A DNA stretch of 64,000 nucleotides from Streptomyces sp. NBC_00078. Lineage in GTDB: Bacteria > Actinomycetota > Actinomycetes > Streptomycetales > Streptomycetaceae. The DNA lies in assembly GCF_026343335.1 (NCBI RefSeq), contig NZ_JAPELX010000001.1, forward strand, positions 8,804,001 through 8,868,000. Direction: 5' to 3'. The position numbers were made by a program, and so were the translations under genes. Below the pieces are notes generated by a model that was not told the DNA's origin, did no database searches, and saw only the letters and a program-made list of their open reading frames with translations. Positions 52,563 through 61,219 of the stretch are shown here, in pieces (position 1 is the first letter of the stretch; each line of letters opens with the position of its first letter).

Positions 52563-53476
52563 TCATGCCCGGGTGAGCACGATCTTCTTACCGCCGGCCC
52601 GTCCGGTAACCACCCGGGCGAACGCAGCCGGGCCCTCGCTCAGCGGCAGGGGTTCCGGCGCGAGTTTCAAGGTTCCCGCGGCGACCTGCTCCGCCAGCTG
52701 GACAAGCTGCGCGGCGTTGGGCTCGACGTACAGGTCCCAACTCGTGATGCCTCGTTCCTGCGGAGGCGCGTCCGAGGTCAGGGAGCACAGCCGGCCGCCG
52801 TCCCGCACCAAGGGCAGGGCGGCGTTCGCCGTACTGGCGGCGATGCTGAGGGCGGCGTCGAACCCGCCGCGTACCTTGGCCGACCAGTTCGAGTCGTGGT
52901 ATCGACGACCTCCATCGCTCCCAGACCGAGCAGGCGCTCTGCGGCGGCAGCAGACGCGGTCGCGGTCACCTCGATGCCCTTGGCCGCGGCGAGCTGGATG
53001 GCCAGGGCTCCGGTGGCCCCGCCTCCGTTGGTGATCAAAAGCCGCTGTCCTCGGCTGAGGTCCAGCTTCTCCAGGGCCTGCAGCGCGGTGAGTCCGTTGA
53101 CCGGCAGCGCCGCCGCGTGCACGGCGTCCAGCCCGGTCGGGCACGCTGCCGCGTGATCCGCATTGATCAGAACGCGTTCGGCCCAGAAGCCGCTTCCGCC
53201 GGGCAGCGGGGCCTCGTGTGCCAGCACCCGGTCACCTACGGCAAACCTGGTGATCTCCGGGCCGACGGCCAGCACCGTGCCCGCGCCCTCCACTCCCAGC
53301 GCCGCCGGTGGGCGCAGCCCCACGTCCCAGCCAGCGCCGTTCAGCAGTTCGTCCCAGGGGCCGACCCCGGCCGCCTCAACGGCCACAAGGATCTGACCGG
53401 GCCCGGGAGATGACGGTTCGGGCAACTCCAGCAGGGCGACTTCCTTCTCGGCTCCGGATACTCCGCACGCCTTCAC
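52563..53476 (-). pseudogene. MDR-family NADPH:quinone reductase-like gene, frameshifted
   Basis: From GTG 53476 the frame encodes KACGVSGAEKEVALLELPEP, VGPWDELLNGAGWDVG and the cofactor-binding LLITNGGGATGALAIQLAAAKG, up to AMEVVDT. The remainder (HDSNWSAKVRGGFDAALSIA ... EGPAAFARVVTGRAGGKKIVLTRA) continues in a different frame. Adding one base near 52905 (to read VVDYHDSNW) joins them. So a single-base loss breaks the protein in the middle of the Rossmann domain. Intact length would be about 305 aa. A sequencing error is the alternative. Confidence 0.8.
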
Positions 53477-53614
53477 AGCAGATCTTTGTCCTCTCACTCA
53501 GTCCGGCCGACCGGGAGGCACCGGCCGGACACCGAAAGCAGGCATCAGTCGACCTCGGGATCCGCTGCAGAGGTCGCTAGTGGTCTCAGCCGCATTGGTG
53601 TCGAGCCTATGCCG

Positions 53615-53786
53615 CTAGGTGTATTGACCCGCAGCGTTGTTGACGCGGGTGATGGGTGGCTGGCCGCCGAGTGCGGTGTGGCAGCGGTGGTGGTTGTAGG
53701 TGTGGAGGAAGTCTGCCAGGGCTTCGGTCCGTTCCTGGTTGCTGGTGTAGGGCCGCAGGTAGGCCCATTCGTCGAGGAGGGTGCGG
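53615..53786 (-). CDS. IS481 transposase, 3' exon
   Basis: It encodes RTLLDEWAYLRPYTSNQERT, ALADFLHTYNHHRCHTALGG and QPPITRVNNAAGQYT, the C-terminus of IS481-family transposases. The stop TAG lies in the CTAG at the element end. It joins exon 1 (56228-57012) in frame: the Asn codon is split as AA and C across the intron. Confidence 0.88.
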
Positions 53787-53848
53787 GTAGGGTCGGCCGG
53801 ACGGCGAGGTGCCTGCTGAGCAGGTCCTTTTCCGTCCGGCCTCCCACC

Positions 53849-53883
53849 GAACCGGCCATGCCCGTTTCCGGGCAGCACGGCTC
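53849..53883 (-). ncRNA. Group II intron domain V
   Basis: The minus strand gives a hairpin beginning GAGCCGTGCTGCCC with loop GGAAAC and returning GGGCATGGCCGGTTC. The AGC catalytic triad and the two-helix shape with a bulge match domain V. Domain VI follows, with a GGCCGGACGG/CCGTCCGGCC stem and a candidate branch-point A eight bases from the 3' end. Confidence 0.85.
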
Positions 53884-53891
53884 TCCAGTGA

Positions 53892-55694
53892 CTACTGCGT
53901 GCGCGTTGTACTCGGCTTCCTCCGATGGATGCGGTCGTGACAACTGCCGCAGACCACAAGGGACTTGCGGCGGCGCGCGACCATCATCTTCACCCAATCG
54001 GAGGATGCGACACCGGCCCGTTGGAGCTCGTTGAGTGACTTGACGTGGTGGGCTTCCACCTCGCCCGGCCGCTTGCAGAGCTCGCATCTATTCGCCGCAA
54101 GCCGACGGATCAGCTCTTTATGCGGATAGACCGGACCGGTCAGACGGTCGGTCAACTCCGCCGTCTTCTGCCGCTTGAGAGGAATTCCCCCGAAGCGGGC
54201 GACCAGTTCTCTCCTGCTGTCTCGCACCAAGGTGGCCTCGAAGCACGTGCGTGGCCCGTGCGGCGTCGCGATCTTAGCCTTGAAGCGGGCCGCCATCTTC
54301 GTCACCGACGAGCCGTGCTTTCTTGCCAGGGTCTTGAGCATGGAGGTCTCCATGACCCAGCGCAGCCGGTGAAGTCGTTGGACATCACCGGCCAGGAGGT
54401 AGTACTGGACGATGCCCCGGTACTCGATCCCGTATTTGCCCACGATGACATAGTCGGTCTCGTTGACCAGAGGGTTTCGGCACGCGGGTTTTCCGCGCGA
54501 CAAGTACGGGGCGCTCTTGGCCTTGACCACAGAGGCAGGCACATGCAGGACTACCGCTCCGCATACTGACCGGCGATTTCGCCGATCGCTTGCCGACGGC
54601 CGTCTTGTTTTCTGATTTGTGCTTGCTACTGAGATCTCGTAGCCGAGGAACTTTGCCCTCTTGGTACGGGCATGGGTGATCAGCGTCTTCTCTTGTGACA
54701 GTTCCAGCTTGAGATCATCACGCAGGAACTTCGCGATCCGCTGTTTCACTTCCTCGGCTTCGGCCTTCGGCCCGACAAACCCGAGCAAGGTGTCATCGCA
54801 GTACCGCACGTAGCGCAGTCTCCGGTAGTTCGGATCATTCGGATCCTGGCTCGGGAGACTGTGCAGCCGACGATAGAGAGATCGCACTTCAACACGGTCA
54901 CCTCGCCGGCGGGCACGTACGATCGCTTGCTCCACCTTCCGGTACTCCGGGTTGCGCGCTCGGAGCTTCGCCCGGGTGTATTCGGGGATCAGGGTTTTCT
55001 CGATGAACTCGTCCAACTTGTGCAGGTAAATATTGGAGATCACGGGGGAAACGACGCCGCCCTGCGGAGCCCCGCTGAGTGTCGCGTTCCAGACCCAGTC
55101 CTCCAGGTATCCGGCCTTGAGCATGTTGCGCACCAGCCGCAGGAAACGCTGGTCATGGACCTTCTCGCCCAGCAGTCGGAGCGTGACCTCATGGTCGAGG
55201 CTCCCGAAGCAGTCGGCGATGTCGCCCTCAATAAACCAGGTTGTTCCGGTCCAGGTGTTGGCCACTTCCCGCAGTGCGGTGTGGCAGCCTTTTCCTGGCC
55301 GGAATCCGTGGGAGCGGTCGGAGAAGGAAGGCTCGTAGTAAGCCTCCAAGAGGAGACGTATCACTTCACCTACTAATTTATCCGTCCAAGTTGGCAGACC
55401 TAGAGGCCGAGTCTTTCCGCTCTGTTTCTTCGGGATATGGACTCGCCTCACAGGGCGGAATCGATAGCGCTCGTGGCGCATCGCATCGATGATGCGGTCG
55501 ATCTTCCGAGCGGACATGCCGTCCACGGTATCCTGCGTTACCCCAGGCGTCATCGCACCCTTGTTGGAGTAGATGCGCCCGTAAGCCAGCAGATACAACT
55601 GCGGGTTGAACAGCTGTCGATACAGTTCCTCACACGGCAGACCGCGCCTGCCGCGCTCACGCAGGACACCCAGCACCGTCTCGGCGCTCTGCAT
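53892..55694 (-). CDS. ltrA: Group II intron reverse transcriptase/maturase with HNH endonuclease
   Basis: 600 aa. RT motifs run in order: IPKKQSGKTRPLGLPTWTDKLVGE, SHGFRPGKGCHTAL, FIEGDIADCFGSLDHE, LSGAPQGGVVSPVISNIYLHKLDEF and the catalytic YCDD (298-301). The maturase (X) domain lies at about 370-520. The C-terminal HNH nuclease has CELCKRPGEVEAHHVKSLNEL and VCGSCHDRIH with the zinc-binding Cys pairs. The protein aids splicing and target-primed reverse transcription. The frame is intact. The active site has Cys in place of the more common Ala (YADD). Confidence 0.95.
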   Translation of the reverse strand: MQSAETVLGVLRERGRRGLPCEELYRQLFNPQLYLLAYGRIYSNKGAMTPGVTQDTVDGMSARKIDRIIDAMRHERYRFRPVRRVHIPKKQSGKTRPLGLPTWTDKLVGEVIRLLLEAYYEPSFSDRSHGFRPGKGCHTALREVANTWTGTTWFIEGDIADCFGSLDHEVTLRLLGEKVHDQRFLRLVRNMLKAGYLEDWVWNATLSGAPQGGVVSPVISNIYLHKLDEFIEKTLIPEYTRAKLRARNPEYRKVEQAIVRARRRGDRVEVRSLYRRLHSLPSQDPNDPNYRRLRYVRYCDDTLLGFVGPKAEAEEVKQRIAKFLRDDLKLELSQEKTLITHARTKRAKFLGYEISVASTNQKTRRPSASDRRNRRSVCGAVVLHVPASVVKAKSAPYLSRGKPACRNPLVNETDYVIVGKYGIEYRGIVQYYLLAGDVQRLHRLRWVMETSMLKTLARKHGSSVTKMAARFKAKIATPHGPRTCFEATLVRDSRRELVARFGGIPLKRQKTAELTDRLTGPVYPHKELIRRLAANRCELCKRPGEVEAHHVKSLNELQRAGVASSDWVKMMVARRRKSLVVCGSCHDRIHRRKPSTTRTQ

Positions 55695-56227
55695 TTCGCA
55701 TACCTCCCGACTTTGGGTGTCCGATCACCTGGGGCCCTTCGCCCGACTGCAGACGGCTTTCCCGTCCTCCCCGGCCGGTCGTTACTCCGGCGACTACTAC
55801 GGCCCCTCCGTCGCCATGGGGCTCGCGCCCGTTAGGCGATCCCACGTTCGTCCCTGTCGTACGTAATAGCGTGACGTAGGCGCCCCACTCATCTCCTTAA
55901 ATACCCTCACTGGGCATCGCTCCTTGTCCCGGAGGTTGCTTGGCCTTCTTTCACAGCGACCGCAGGACCGGCACCGGTTTCAGACGTTTTTTTCCGGTGG
56001 ATGCGAACTTTCATCTTCTGGAGATTGGGATTCAGGCAATTCAGCTTTCGCCATATCACGCGGGTCCCCCAGAGCACCGTCCCTGACGTCTGGACCCGGC
56101 CTCTGGTTGGCTGGCATGCTACGGTCCCCTTCACCTTTCGGATCCAGGTAAGCCATCAGACCCAGGAATATCCCTCCGAATTCCTCCCGGCTATGCCGGG
56201 GATACGACCGGGCGCCTCGTGGCGCAC

Positions 56228-57012
56228 TTGAAGCGTTCGACCTTGCCGTTGGTCTGCGGGCGGTAGGCGCGGGTGAGCTTGCCGGCCGCGTCGAGGTCGG
56301 CCAGGGCCTCACGCCAGGCGAAGCTTTTGCGGTAGGGCCAGGCGTTGTCGGTCAGGACCCGCTCGATGCGGGTGATGCCGTGCTCGGCGAAGAAGGCTGC
56401 GGCCCGGCGCAGGAAGTCGGCGCAGGTGGCGGCCTTCTCGTCCGCGTGGACCTCGCTGTAGGCGAGGCGGGAGTGATCGTCGACGGCGGAATGGACGTAG
56501 TCGAAGCCCATGCCGCTGCGGGTGGCCCGGCCGGCCTGCCGGCCCAGCACCTTGTGGCCGCCGCCGTCGGGGATGCGGCCGAGCTTCTTGACGTCGACGT
56601 GGACCAGCTCGCCGGGCCGGTCGCGTTCGTAGCGGCGGATGACCTGCCCGGTGGGCCGGTCCAGAAAGGCCAGGCGGTTGAGGCCGTGCCGGGTCAGGAT
56701 GCGGTGCACGGTGGAGGCGGGCATGCCCAGGATCGGCCCGATGCGAGCCGGGCCCAGCTTGCGCTCTTGTCGCAGCCTGCAGACATGCGCTTCGGTGGCG
56801 GCTGCGGTCCGGTGCGGTGTCGTGCGGGGACGGCTGGGGCGGTCGATGAGTCCGCTCTCGCCCTCGGAGTGCCAGCGCCGGATCCACTTGTGGGCGGTGG
56901 GACGGGAGATGCCCATCTCGGCTGCGACGTGCGCGACGGGACGGCCGGAGCGCACACGGTCGACGAGCAGTCGCCTGCCGTGAACGGTCAGCCGGGCATT
57001 ACGGTGGGACAC
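56228..57012 (-). CDS. IS481 transposase, 5' exon
   Basis: It starts at GTG 57012 with GGAGG upstream. It encodes a double helix-turn-helix (ARLTVHGRRLLVDRVRSGRP and VAHVAAEMGISRPTAHKWIR), then the rve-type DDE domain with Asp in VHSAVDDHSRLAY, Asp in RIERVLTDNAW and the final catalytic Glu in NGKVERF, two residues before the intron. Joined to 53615-53786 it makes a 318-aa transposase of normal length. Unspliced, the frame runs into the intron and stops at 56191. Confidence 0.88.
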
Positions 57013-57191
57013 GAAGGCCTCCGTGCGGTGAAGATTCGACACCTCCACTACACACGGGGGCCTTCGCCATGATCAAGCCCGGCCAGCGTTAACAACGCTC
57101 GTGATCAATACACCTAGGGCCTGTTCCAGGTTCAGATCATTGGTTTGGGGATTCGCCGGTGCCGGGCGGCTGGGCCTGGTAGTTGTCGAGG

Positions 57192-58186
57192 GTGGCGCGT
57201 GGTGATCTCTCGGATGCCGAGTGGGAGTTGGTCGAGCCGTTCTTGCCGGTGGGCGAGCGCGGCCCGGTCCCTGACCTGCGGCGGCTGTTCAACGCTGTGA
57301 TGTGGCGGTTCAGGGCGGGTTGTCCCTGGCGGGACGTGCCTGAGGAGTACGGCTCCTGGTCGACCGTTTACGGCGCGTTCCAGCGCTGGGCGGTGGCCGG
57401 GACCTTCCGGACGCTGATGGAGGGGATGATCGCCGAGGCGGCGGGCCGTGGGCAGGTCGATCTCGACCTGGTCAGCGTGGATTCCACGGTTGCGCGCGCT
57501 CATCATCACGCGGCGGGGATGGCCGTCGACCCCGAGCTGCTGGACGAGCTGGAGAAGGCCGTCACCGAGGAAAAGGGGATTCTCGAAAGGGGCAAAGCGC
57601 ACCGGTAGCTCCGCCGGGCGAGGTCGGCGACGACGTGGCGCGTGAGGAGCGGCGGCGTTTACGGCGGCGGCGCAGAGCCCGGCTCCGTGCGGCCGAACTG
57701 GGCCGCTCCCGGGGCGGGCTGACCACCAAGACCCACCTCGCGGCCGAACGCCGGTGCCGGCCGCTGTCGTTCGTCCTCACCCCGGGACAGGCCGCCGACA
57801 GCCCCCGCTTCGTCCCGGTGCTGGAGGGCATCAAGGTGCGTGGCCCGGTCGGCCGCCCGCGCACCCGGCCCGGCGCCGTCGCCGCGGACAAGGCGTACTC
57901 CTCCCGCGCCAACCGTGCCTACCTGCGGCGACGCCGCATCCGCGGTGTCATCCCGGAGAAGGCCGACCAGGCCGCCAACCGCAAGAAGAAGGGTTCTCGC
58001 GGCGGCCGCCCGGTCGGTCACGATCCGGACCTGTACAAGGACCGCAACACCGTCGAACGCTGCATCAACAAGATCAAGGAGTGGCGGGGCCTGGCCACCC
58101 GCTACGACAAGACCGCCACCAGCTACCTCGCCGGACTCCACCTACGCGGTGCCGTGATCTGGATCCGCAGCCTCCGGCCAACATGA
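57192..58186 (+). CDS. IS5-family transposase made by -1 ribosomal frameshifting
   Basis: The first frame (57192-57608) encodes the N-terminal DUF4096-type domain (DLSDAEWELVEPFLPVGERG, WRFRAGCPWRDVPEEYGSWSTVYGAF) and the first catalytic Asp in LVSVDSTVARAH. The second frame (through 57635-58186) encodes GRSRGGLTTKTHLAAE, the second Asp in AVAADKAYSSRA and the Glu in RNTVERCINKIK. The frames overlap, and a slippery A_AAG_GGG lies at 57572-57578, in the right phase for a -1 slip. The joined product is about 331 aa. The start could also be TTG 57183. Confidence 0.88.
57572..57578 (+). promoter_or_regulatory. Programmed -1 frameshift site
   Basis: The heptamer A_AAG_GGG fits the X_XXY_YYZ rule in the frame of the first transposase ORF. 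After a -1 slip, reading continues as GAT TCT CGA and stays open to 58186. Confidence 0.75.
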
Positions 58187-58205
58187 TCCGAACCTGGAAC
58201 AGGCC

Positions 58206-58365
58206 CTAGTGCCCCGGAATCGTGGTCCATTTGAAGGGTGACTGGTACACCGTGCGGGCTGCGTAGCCTTTCAGGCAGCGCATGACCCCGCGTTCCCCCT
58301 TTCCTTCGGCGGTGCGTCGCTCCAGGTAGAGGCGAGTGCGCAGTGCGCCTCTTGGCTTCTTCAGA
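58206..58365 (-). pseudogene. IS110-family transposase remnant (C-terminal end)
   Basis: The minus strand reads TRLYLERRTAEGKGERGVMR then CLKGYAARTVYQ, close to the C-terminus of IS110/IS116-type transposases, ending at the TAG created at the IS5 junction. Nothing upstream of about 58365 can be assigned. Confidence 0.65.
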
Positions 58366-58567
58366 TCCCGATATGTGATCCAGCGGTTGCCGCCAGAAGA
58401 GCGGGAACGGATCGGCGCCGTCCTCCCCGTGAAGGGGCTATTGAGGTGACCTGCCGCTCAGCTGCTGAGCCCGGGACGGATGGTGGTGAGCGGTCGTGTC
58501 CGGCGCGCAGTCTCGTCTCGGTGTGTCCCTCGCCCGCGCCAGGCTCCGGCGCTGCTTGAATCACTGT
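58366..58567. other. Leader region of the glutamate decarboxylase gene
   Basis: About 200 bases with no gene. The probable promoter of the next gene is here. No strong Shine-Dalgarno sequence precedes its ATG. Confidence 0.45.
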
Positions 58568-59932
58568 ATGGCAAATCGTGACGATATGGCTCTTTTCGGT
58601 AACCGATTCCTGACCGTGCCCGCTCCCTCGGAGACCTTCCCCGAGGAAGGTATGGCCGCGACGGACGCAATGAGGCTTGTGGATGTGGATCTCGCCATGG
58701 AGGGCGACCCGCAGCGTAATCTCGCCACGTTTGTCACCACTTGGATGGAGCCGCAGGCGCAGCGGCTGATTGCCGAGAACCTCCACCGCAATTTCATCGA
58801 CCATGCGGAATACCCCATTTCCGCTGAGATCGAGCAGCGTTGCGTGCGCATGCTCGCCGACCTCTTCCACGCGCCGGGCAGGACGACTGGATGTCGGACT
58901 CAGGGCTCGTCCGAGGCGATCATGCTCGGCGCGCTGTCACTGAAGTGGAAGTGGCGCGAGCGCCGCCAGTCAGCCGGCCTGTCGATCGACCGGCCCAACC
59001 TGATTTTTGGGGGAGACGTCCACGTCGTGTGGGAGAAGTTCTGCCGCTACTTCGACGTCGAGCCGCGGATCGTGCCGCTTGCCGAGGGCAAGTACACGAT
59101 CGGCCCAGAGGACGTGGAGCCCCATCTCGACGAGAACACGATCGGCGTCGTCGCCGTCCTCGGCACCACGTTCACCGGGCACAAGGACGATGTTGTCGGG
59201 ATCGACAAGCTCCTGCGGGACATCCGCAAAGACCGGGACCTCGACATTCCGATCCACGTCGACGGCGCCAGCGGCGCATTCGTGTGGCCCTTCCTCTACC
59301 CGGACTCGAAATGGGACTTCCGGCTCGAGCAGGTCCGTTCGATCAACGTCTCGGGACACAAGTACGGCCTGGTATACCCCGGCATCGGATGGCTGGTCTT
59401 CCGCGAGGAGTCCGACCTGGCCAAGGACCTCGTGTTCTACGAGAACTACTTGGGCAAGACCGACGCGACGTTCACGCTGAACTTCTCCACCGGTGCGGCG
59501 ATGGTGCTCGCGCAGTACTACAACTTCGTCAGGCTCGGTCGCCAGGGCTACACCTACGTCATGAAGATGATGCAGGACAACGCCCGCGCGTTGGCGGACA
59601 CCCTGCGTAGCAGCGGTCGCTTCGAAGTGATCGGGAGCGACCTCGAGCAGCTGCCGCTGGTCGCTTTCCGTCTCGCGGGCAAACACTCCTACGACGAGTC
59701 CGACATCGCCTGGCAGCTCTCGGCCGAGCGGGGCTGGATGGTGCCGGCATACACACTCCCGCCCAACGCGGAACGGGTGAAGATCCTTCGCGCCCTGGTC
59801 AAGGAGACCCTGAGCCGCGAGCAGATCGATCGCCTGAGCCAGGACATTGACGACGCGTGTCGAACCTTGGACGAGAAGGGGGCGGCCCACGGGATCGAGC
59901 GGACCCAGGTCAAGCGCGGCACCGGCTACTGA
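58568..59932 (+). CDS. gad: Glutamate decarboxylase
   Basis: 454 aa, close to the usual bacterial length. The PLP Lys is in INVSGHKYGLVYPGIGW (K265), the cofactor Asp in IHVDGASGAF, and the GSSEAIML segment contacts PLP. The enzyme converts L-glutamate to GABA and CO2, consuming a proton, and can support acid resistance or GABA metabolism. The stretch before GSSEA reads RTTGCRTQ, whereas relatives have something like VGTSTI, so a couple of substitutions lie next to the cofactor pocket. No glutamate/GABA antiporter is adjacent. ATG 58586 is an alternative start; neither has a strong ribosome binding site. Confidence 0.93.
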   Translation: MANRDDMALFGNRFLTVPAPSETFPEEGMAATDAMRLVDVDLAMEGDPQRNLATFVTTWMEPQAQRLIAENLHRNFIDHAEYPISAEIEQRCVRMLADLFHAPGRTTGCRTQGSSEAIMLGALSLKWKWRERRQSAGLSIDRPNLIFGGDVHVVWEKFCRYFDVEPRIVPLAEGKYTIGPEDVEPHLDENTIGVVAVLGTTFTGHKDDVVGIDKLLRDIRKDRDLDIPIHVDGASGAFVWPFLYPDSKWDFRLEQVRSINVSGHKYGLVYPGIGWLVFREESDLAKDLVFYENYLGKTDATFTLNFSTGAAMVLAQYYNFVRLGRQGYTYVMKMMQDNARALADTLRSSGRFEVIGSDLEQLPLVAFRLAGKHSYDESDIAWQLSAERGWMVPAYTLPPNAERVKILRALVKETLSREQIDRLSQDIDDACRTLDEKGAAHGIERTQVKRGTGY

Positions 59933-60038
59933 GGCACTGTGACAGAGCACAGGTTTCGGGCAGAGCGGGTACCACGCGACGCGACGGTGCACTCCGTCCG
60001 CACCTAGAGGCGAACGCCAGAGCGGTTCCCAAGCACAT

Positions 60039-60080
60039 ACCTTGCCGCCGTGCCCCGAACGACAATTCCGGCGGCAAGGT
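60039..60080 (+). terminator. Hairpin after the glutamate decarboxylase gene
   Basis: Perfect 12-bp arms ACCTTGCCGCCG and CGGCGGCAAGGT with an 18-base loop, about 105 bases after the stop. Confidence 0.65.
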
Positions 60081-60109
60081 TTGCGGAGTCTTTCGAATTC
60101 AGGCGGGGT

Positions 60110-60240
60110 GGAGGTGGTCTCGGGCTCGACGGCGTCGTGCCGATGTCGCCGGTGCCGATGAGCTGGTCCCACATCATGCTGAACTGGGTGTCGGTGAGGT
60201 CTTCGCGGTTGCGCAGCAGGCGGCGCCGGGAAGGTGCTCC
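60110..60240 (-). pseudogene. ISL3-family transposase remnant
   Basis: The minus strand reads RRLLRNREDLTDTQFSMMWD then QLIGTGDIGTT, matching the region before the final catalytic part of ISL3-type transposases common in Streptomyces. It breaks off into unrelated sequence on both sides. The whole gap 59933-60302 otherwise holds only the hairpin. Confidence 0.65.
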
Positions 60241-60302
60241 GGGATGTCAGCCCACCATCGGGGACACCTGCGGGGGTGCTGCCGCCGCCGGGGCCGTCCC
60301 TG

Positions 60303-60947
60303 TCAGGTGACCAGCTCGGCGATGCTCCGGGCTGTCAGCCACAGGCCGAGGAGCAGGGAGAGCGTGACGATCAACTGCTCCTGGTGCTGCTCCAGCCAGC
60401 TCCGCAGGGCGTTCAACCGGGCGTTCGCGACGGCGGGCGCCCGCACCATGTACAGCTCCATGACGACAAGGCTGAGTGTGGCCAGCAGACAGTAGCCGGT
60501 CAGTGCGAGCCAGTCGGCGAGGGTGGAGAGGTTCGAGTCGATGGCGGTCGCGGCGCCGGCACCGACCAGTGCCCAGGGCTGCAGCATCCATGCCAGGCCG
60601 GCTGCCGTGGCCGGGGAGGCGTTGTCGATCCGGGCGGTCCAGCGTGGTGGGCCGTGCGGGCGGGGCGGTCGGCGGTATCGGTGTGCGCTGTACAGCACCA
60701 GTGCCAGGCCGATGGCGAGTTTCGCATCGATCACGGCAGTCGAGGGCACGCTGTGACGGGCCGGGGGCTGACCGCCGGTCAGCAGCACCACACAGGCGAT
60801 CACCGCCACCAGGTTGGCCAGCCACGACACTAGGAACGCAAGGCCCTGACGAACACCGCGCCGCGAGGAGAGCAGCAAGATGAAGGCGCTGTTGTGCAAA
60901 GGCCCCAGGGTGATGGCCGTAGCGATCACAACCAGGTCGAGGACCAT
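60303..60947 (-). CDS. GAP/Sap-family membrane protein (LysE-superfamily-like)
   Basis: 214 aa from ATG 60947 with AGGAG 11-15 bases upstream; a longer frame begins at 60986. Six hydrophobic segments are visible, starting VLDLVVIATAITLGPLHNSAFILLLSS and ending LIVTLSLLLGLWLTARSIAELV. The layout matches the GAP (sulfolipid-1-addressing, Sap) family, which is related to LysE-type exporters. Mycobacterial members help move glycolipids to the surface; a similar export role here is inference. Confidence 0.78.
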   Translation of the reverse strand: MVLDLVVIATAITLGPLHNSAFILLLSSRRGVRQGLAFLVSWLANLVAVIACVVLLTGGQPPARHSVPSTAVIDAKLAIGLALVLYSAHRYRRPPRPHGPPRWTARIDNASPATAAGLAWMLQPWALVGAGAATAIDSNLSTLADWLALTGYCLLATLSLVVMELYMVRAPAVANARLNALRSWLEQHQEQLIVTLSLLLGLWLTARSIAELVT

Positions 60948-61219
60948 CGGATCAGCCGCTCCTGGGGTGTCAGGGCCGTCTGCCACCTATGGAGGGGCGG
61001 ATCGTCGGCAGAGTGAGGCGGCGGTGCTGCTGTGGTGCCGCATTCCGACTCTGCAGGCGACGGCCCGGCCGGTCAAGCAGGCCACGCCTGCATGGTGGCA
61101 CCGGCTGCCGCGTACCCGGCGAGGGATGCCTCGCCGAGGCCGGACTGCCACCCAGCCTGACAACTGAACTGAGAGATCAGTGAGCCTCGTTCACCCCTGC
61201 AGTACAGGATGAAAGAGGC

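Larger units (their letters stand above)
53787..56227 (-). mobile_element. Group II intron with ORF in domain IV
   Basis: 2441 bp. The 5' end on the minus strand is GTGCG, matching the GUGYG consensus, and the 3' end is CTAC, matching AY. About 530 bases of domains I-III precede the reverse transcriptase ORF, and 105 bases with domains V and VI follow. Boundaries were set by the point where the IS481 reading frame is lost and regained, and they agree with the intron consensus ends. It is inserted in sense orientation, so the host transcript can be spliced. Confidence 0.9.
53615..57117 (-). mobile_element. IS481-family element interrupted by a group II intron
   Basis: Ends carry inverted repeats: CTAGGTGTATTGA ... 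AGCGTTGTT on the left (53615 onward), mirrored by AACAACGCT ... TCAATACACCTAG on the right (to 57117). CTAG occurs at both ends and is probably a 4-bp target duplication. Minus the 2441-bp intron the element is 1062 bp, normal for IS481. The transposase is on the minus strand in two exons. Confidence 0.9.
57117..58206 (+). mobile_element. IS5-family (IS427-group-like) insertion sequence
   Basis: 1090 bp, flanked by TA (57115-57116 and 58207-58208). Inverted repeats GGGCCTGTTCCAGGTTC-A-GATCAT and its mirror differ by one base over about 24. The left TA belongs to the CTAG at the right end of the IS481 element, so the IS5 copy landed there later. Confidence 0.9.
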
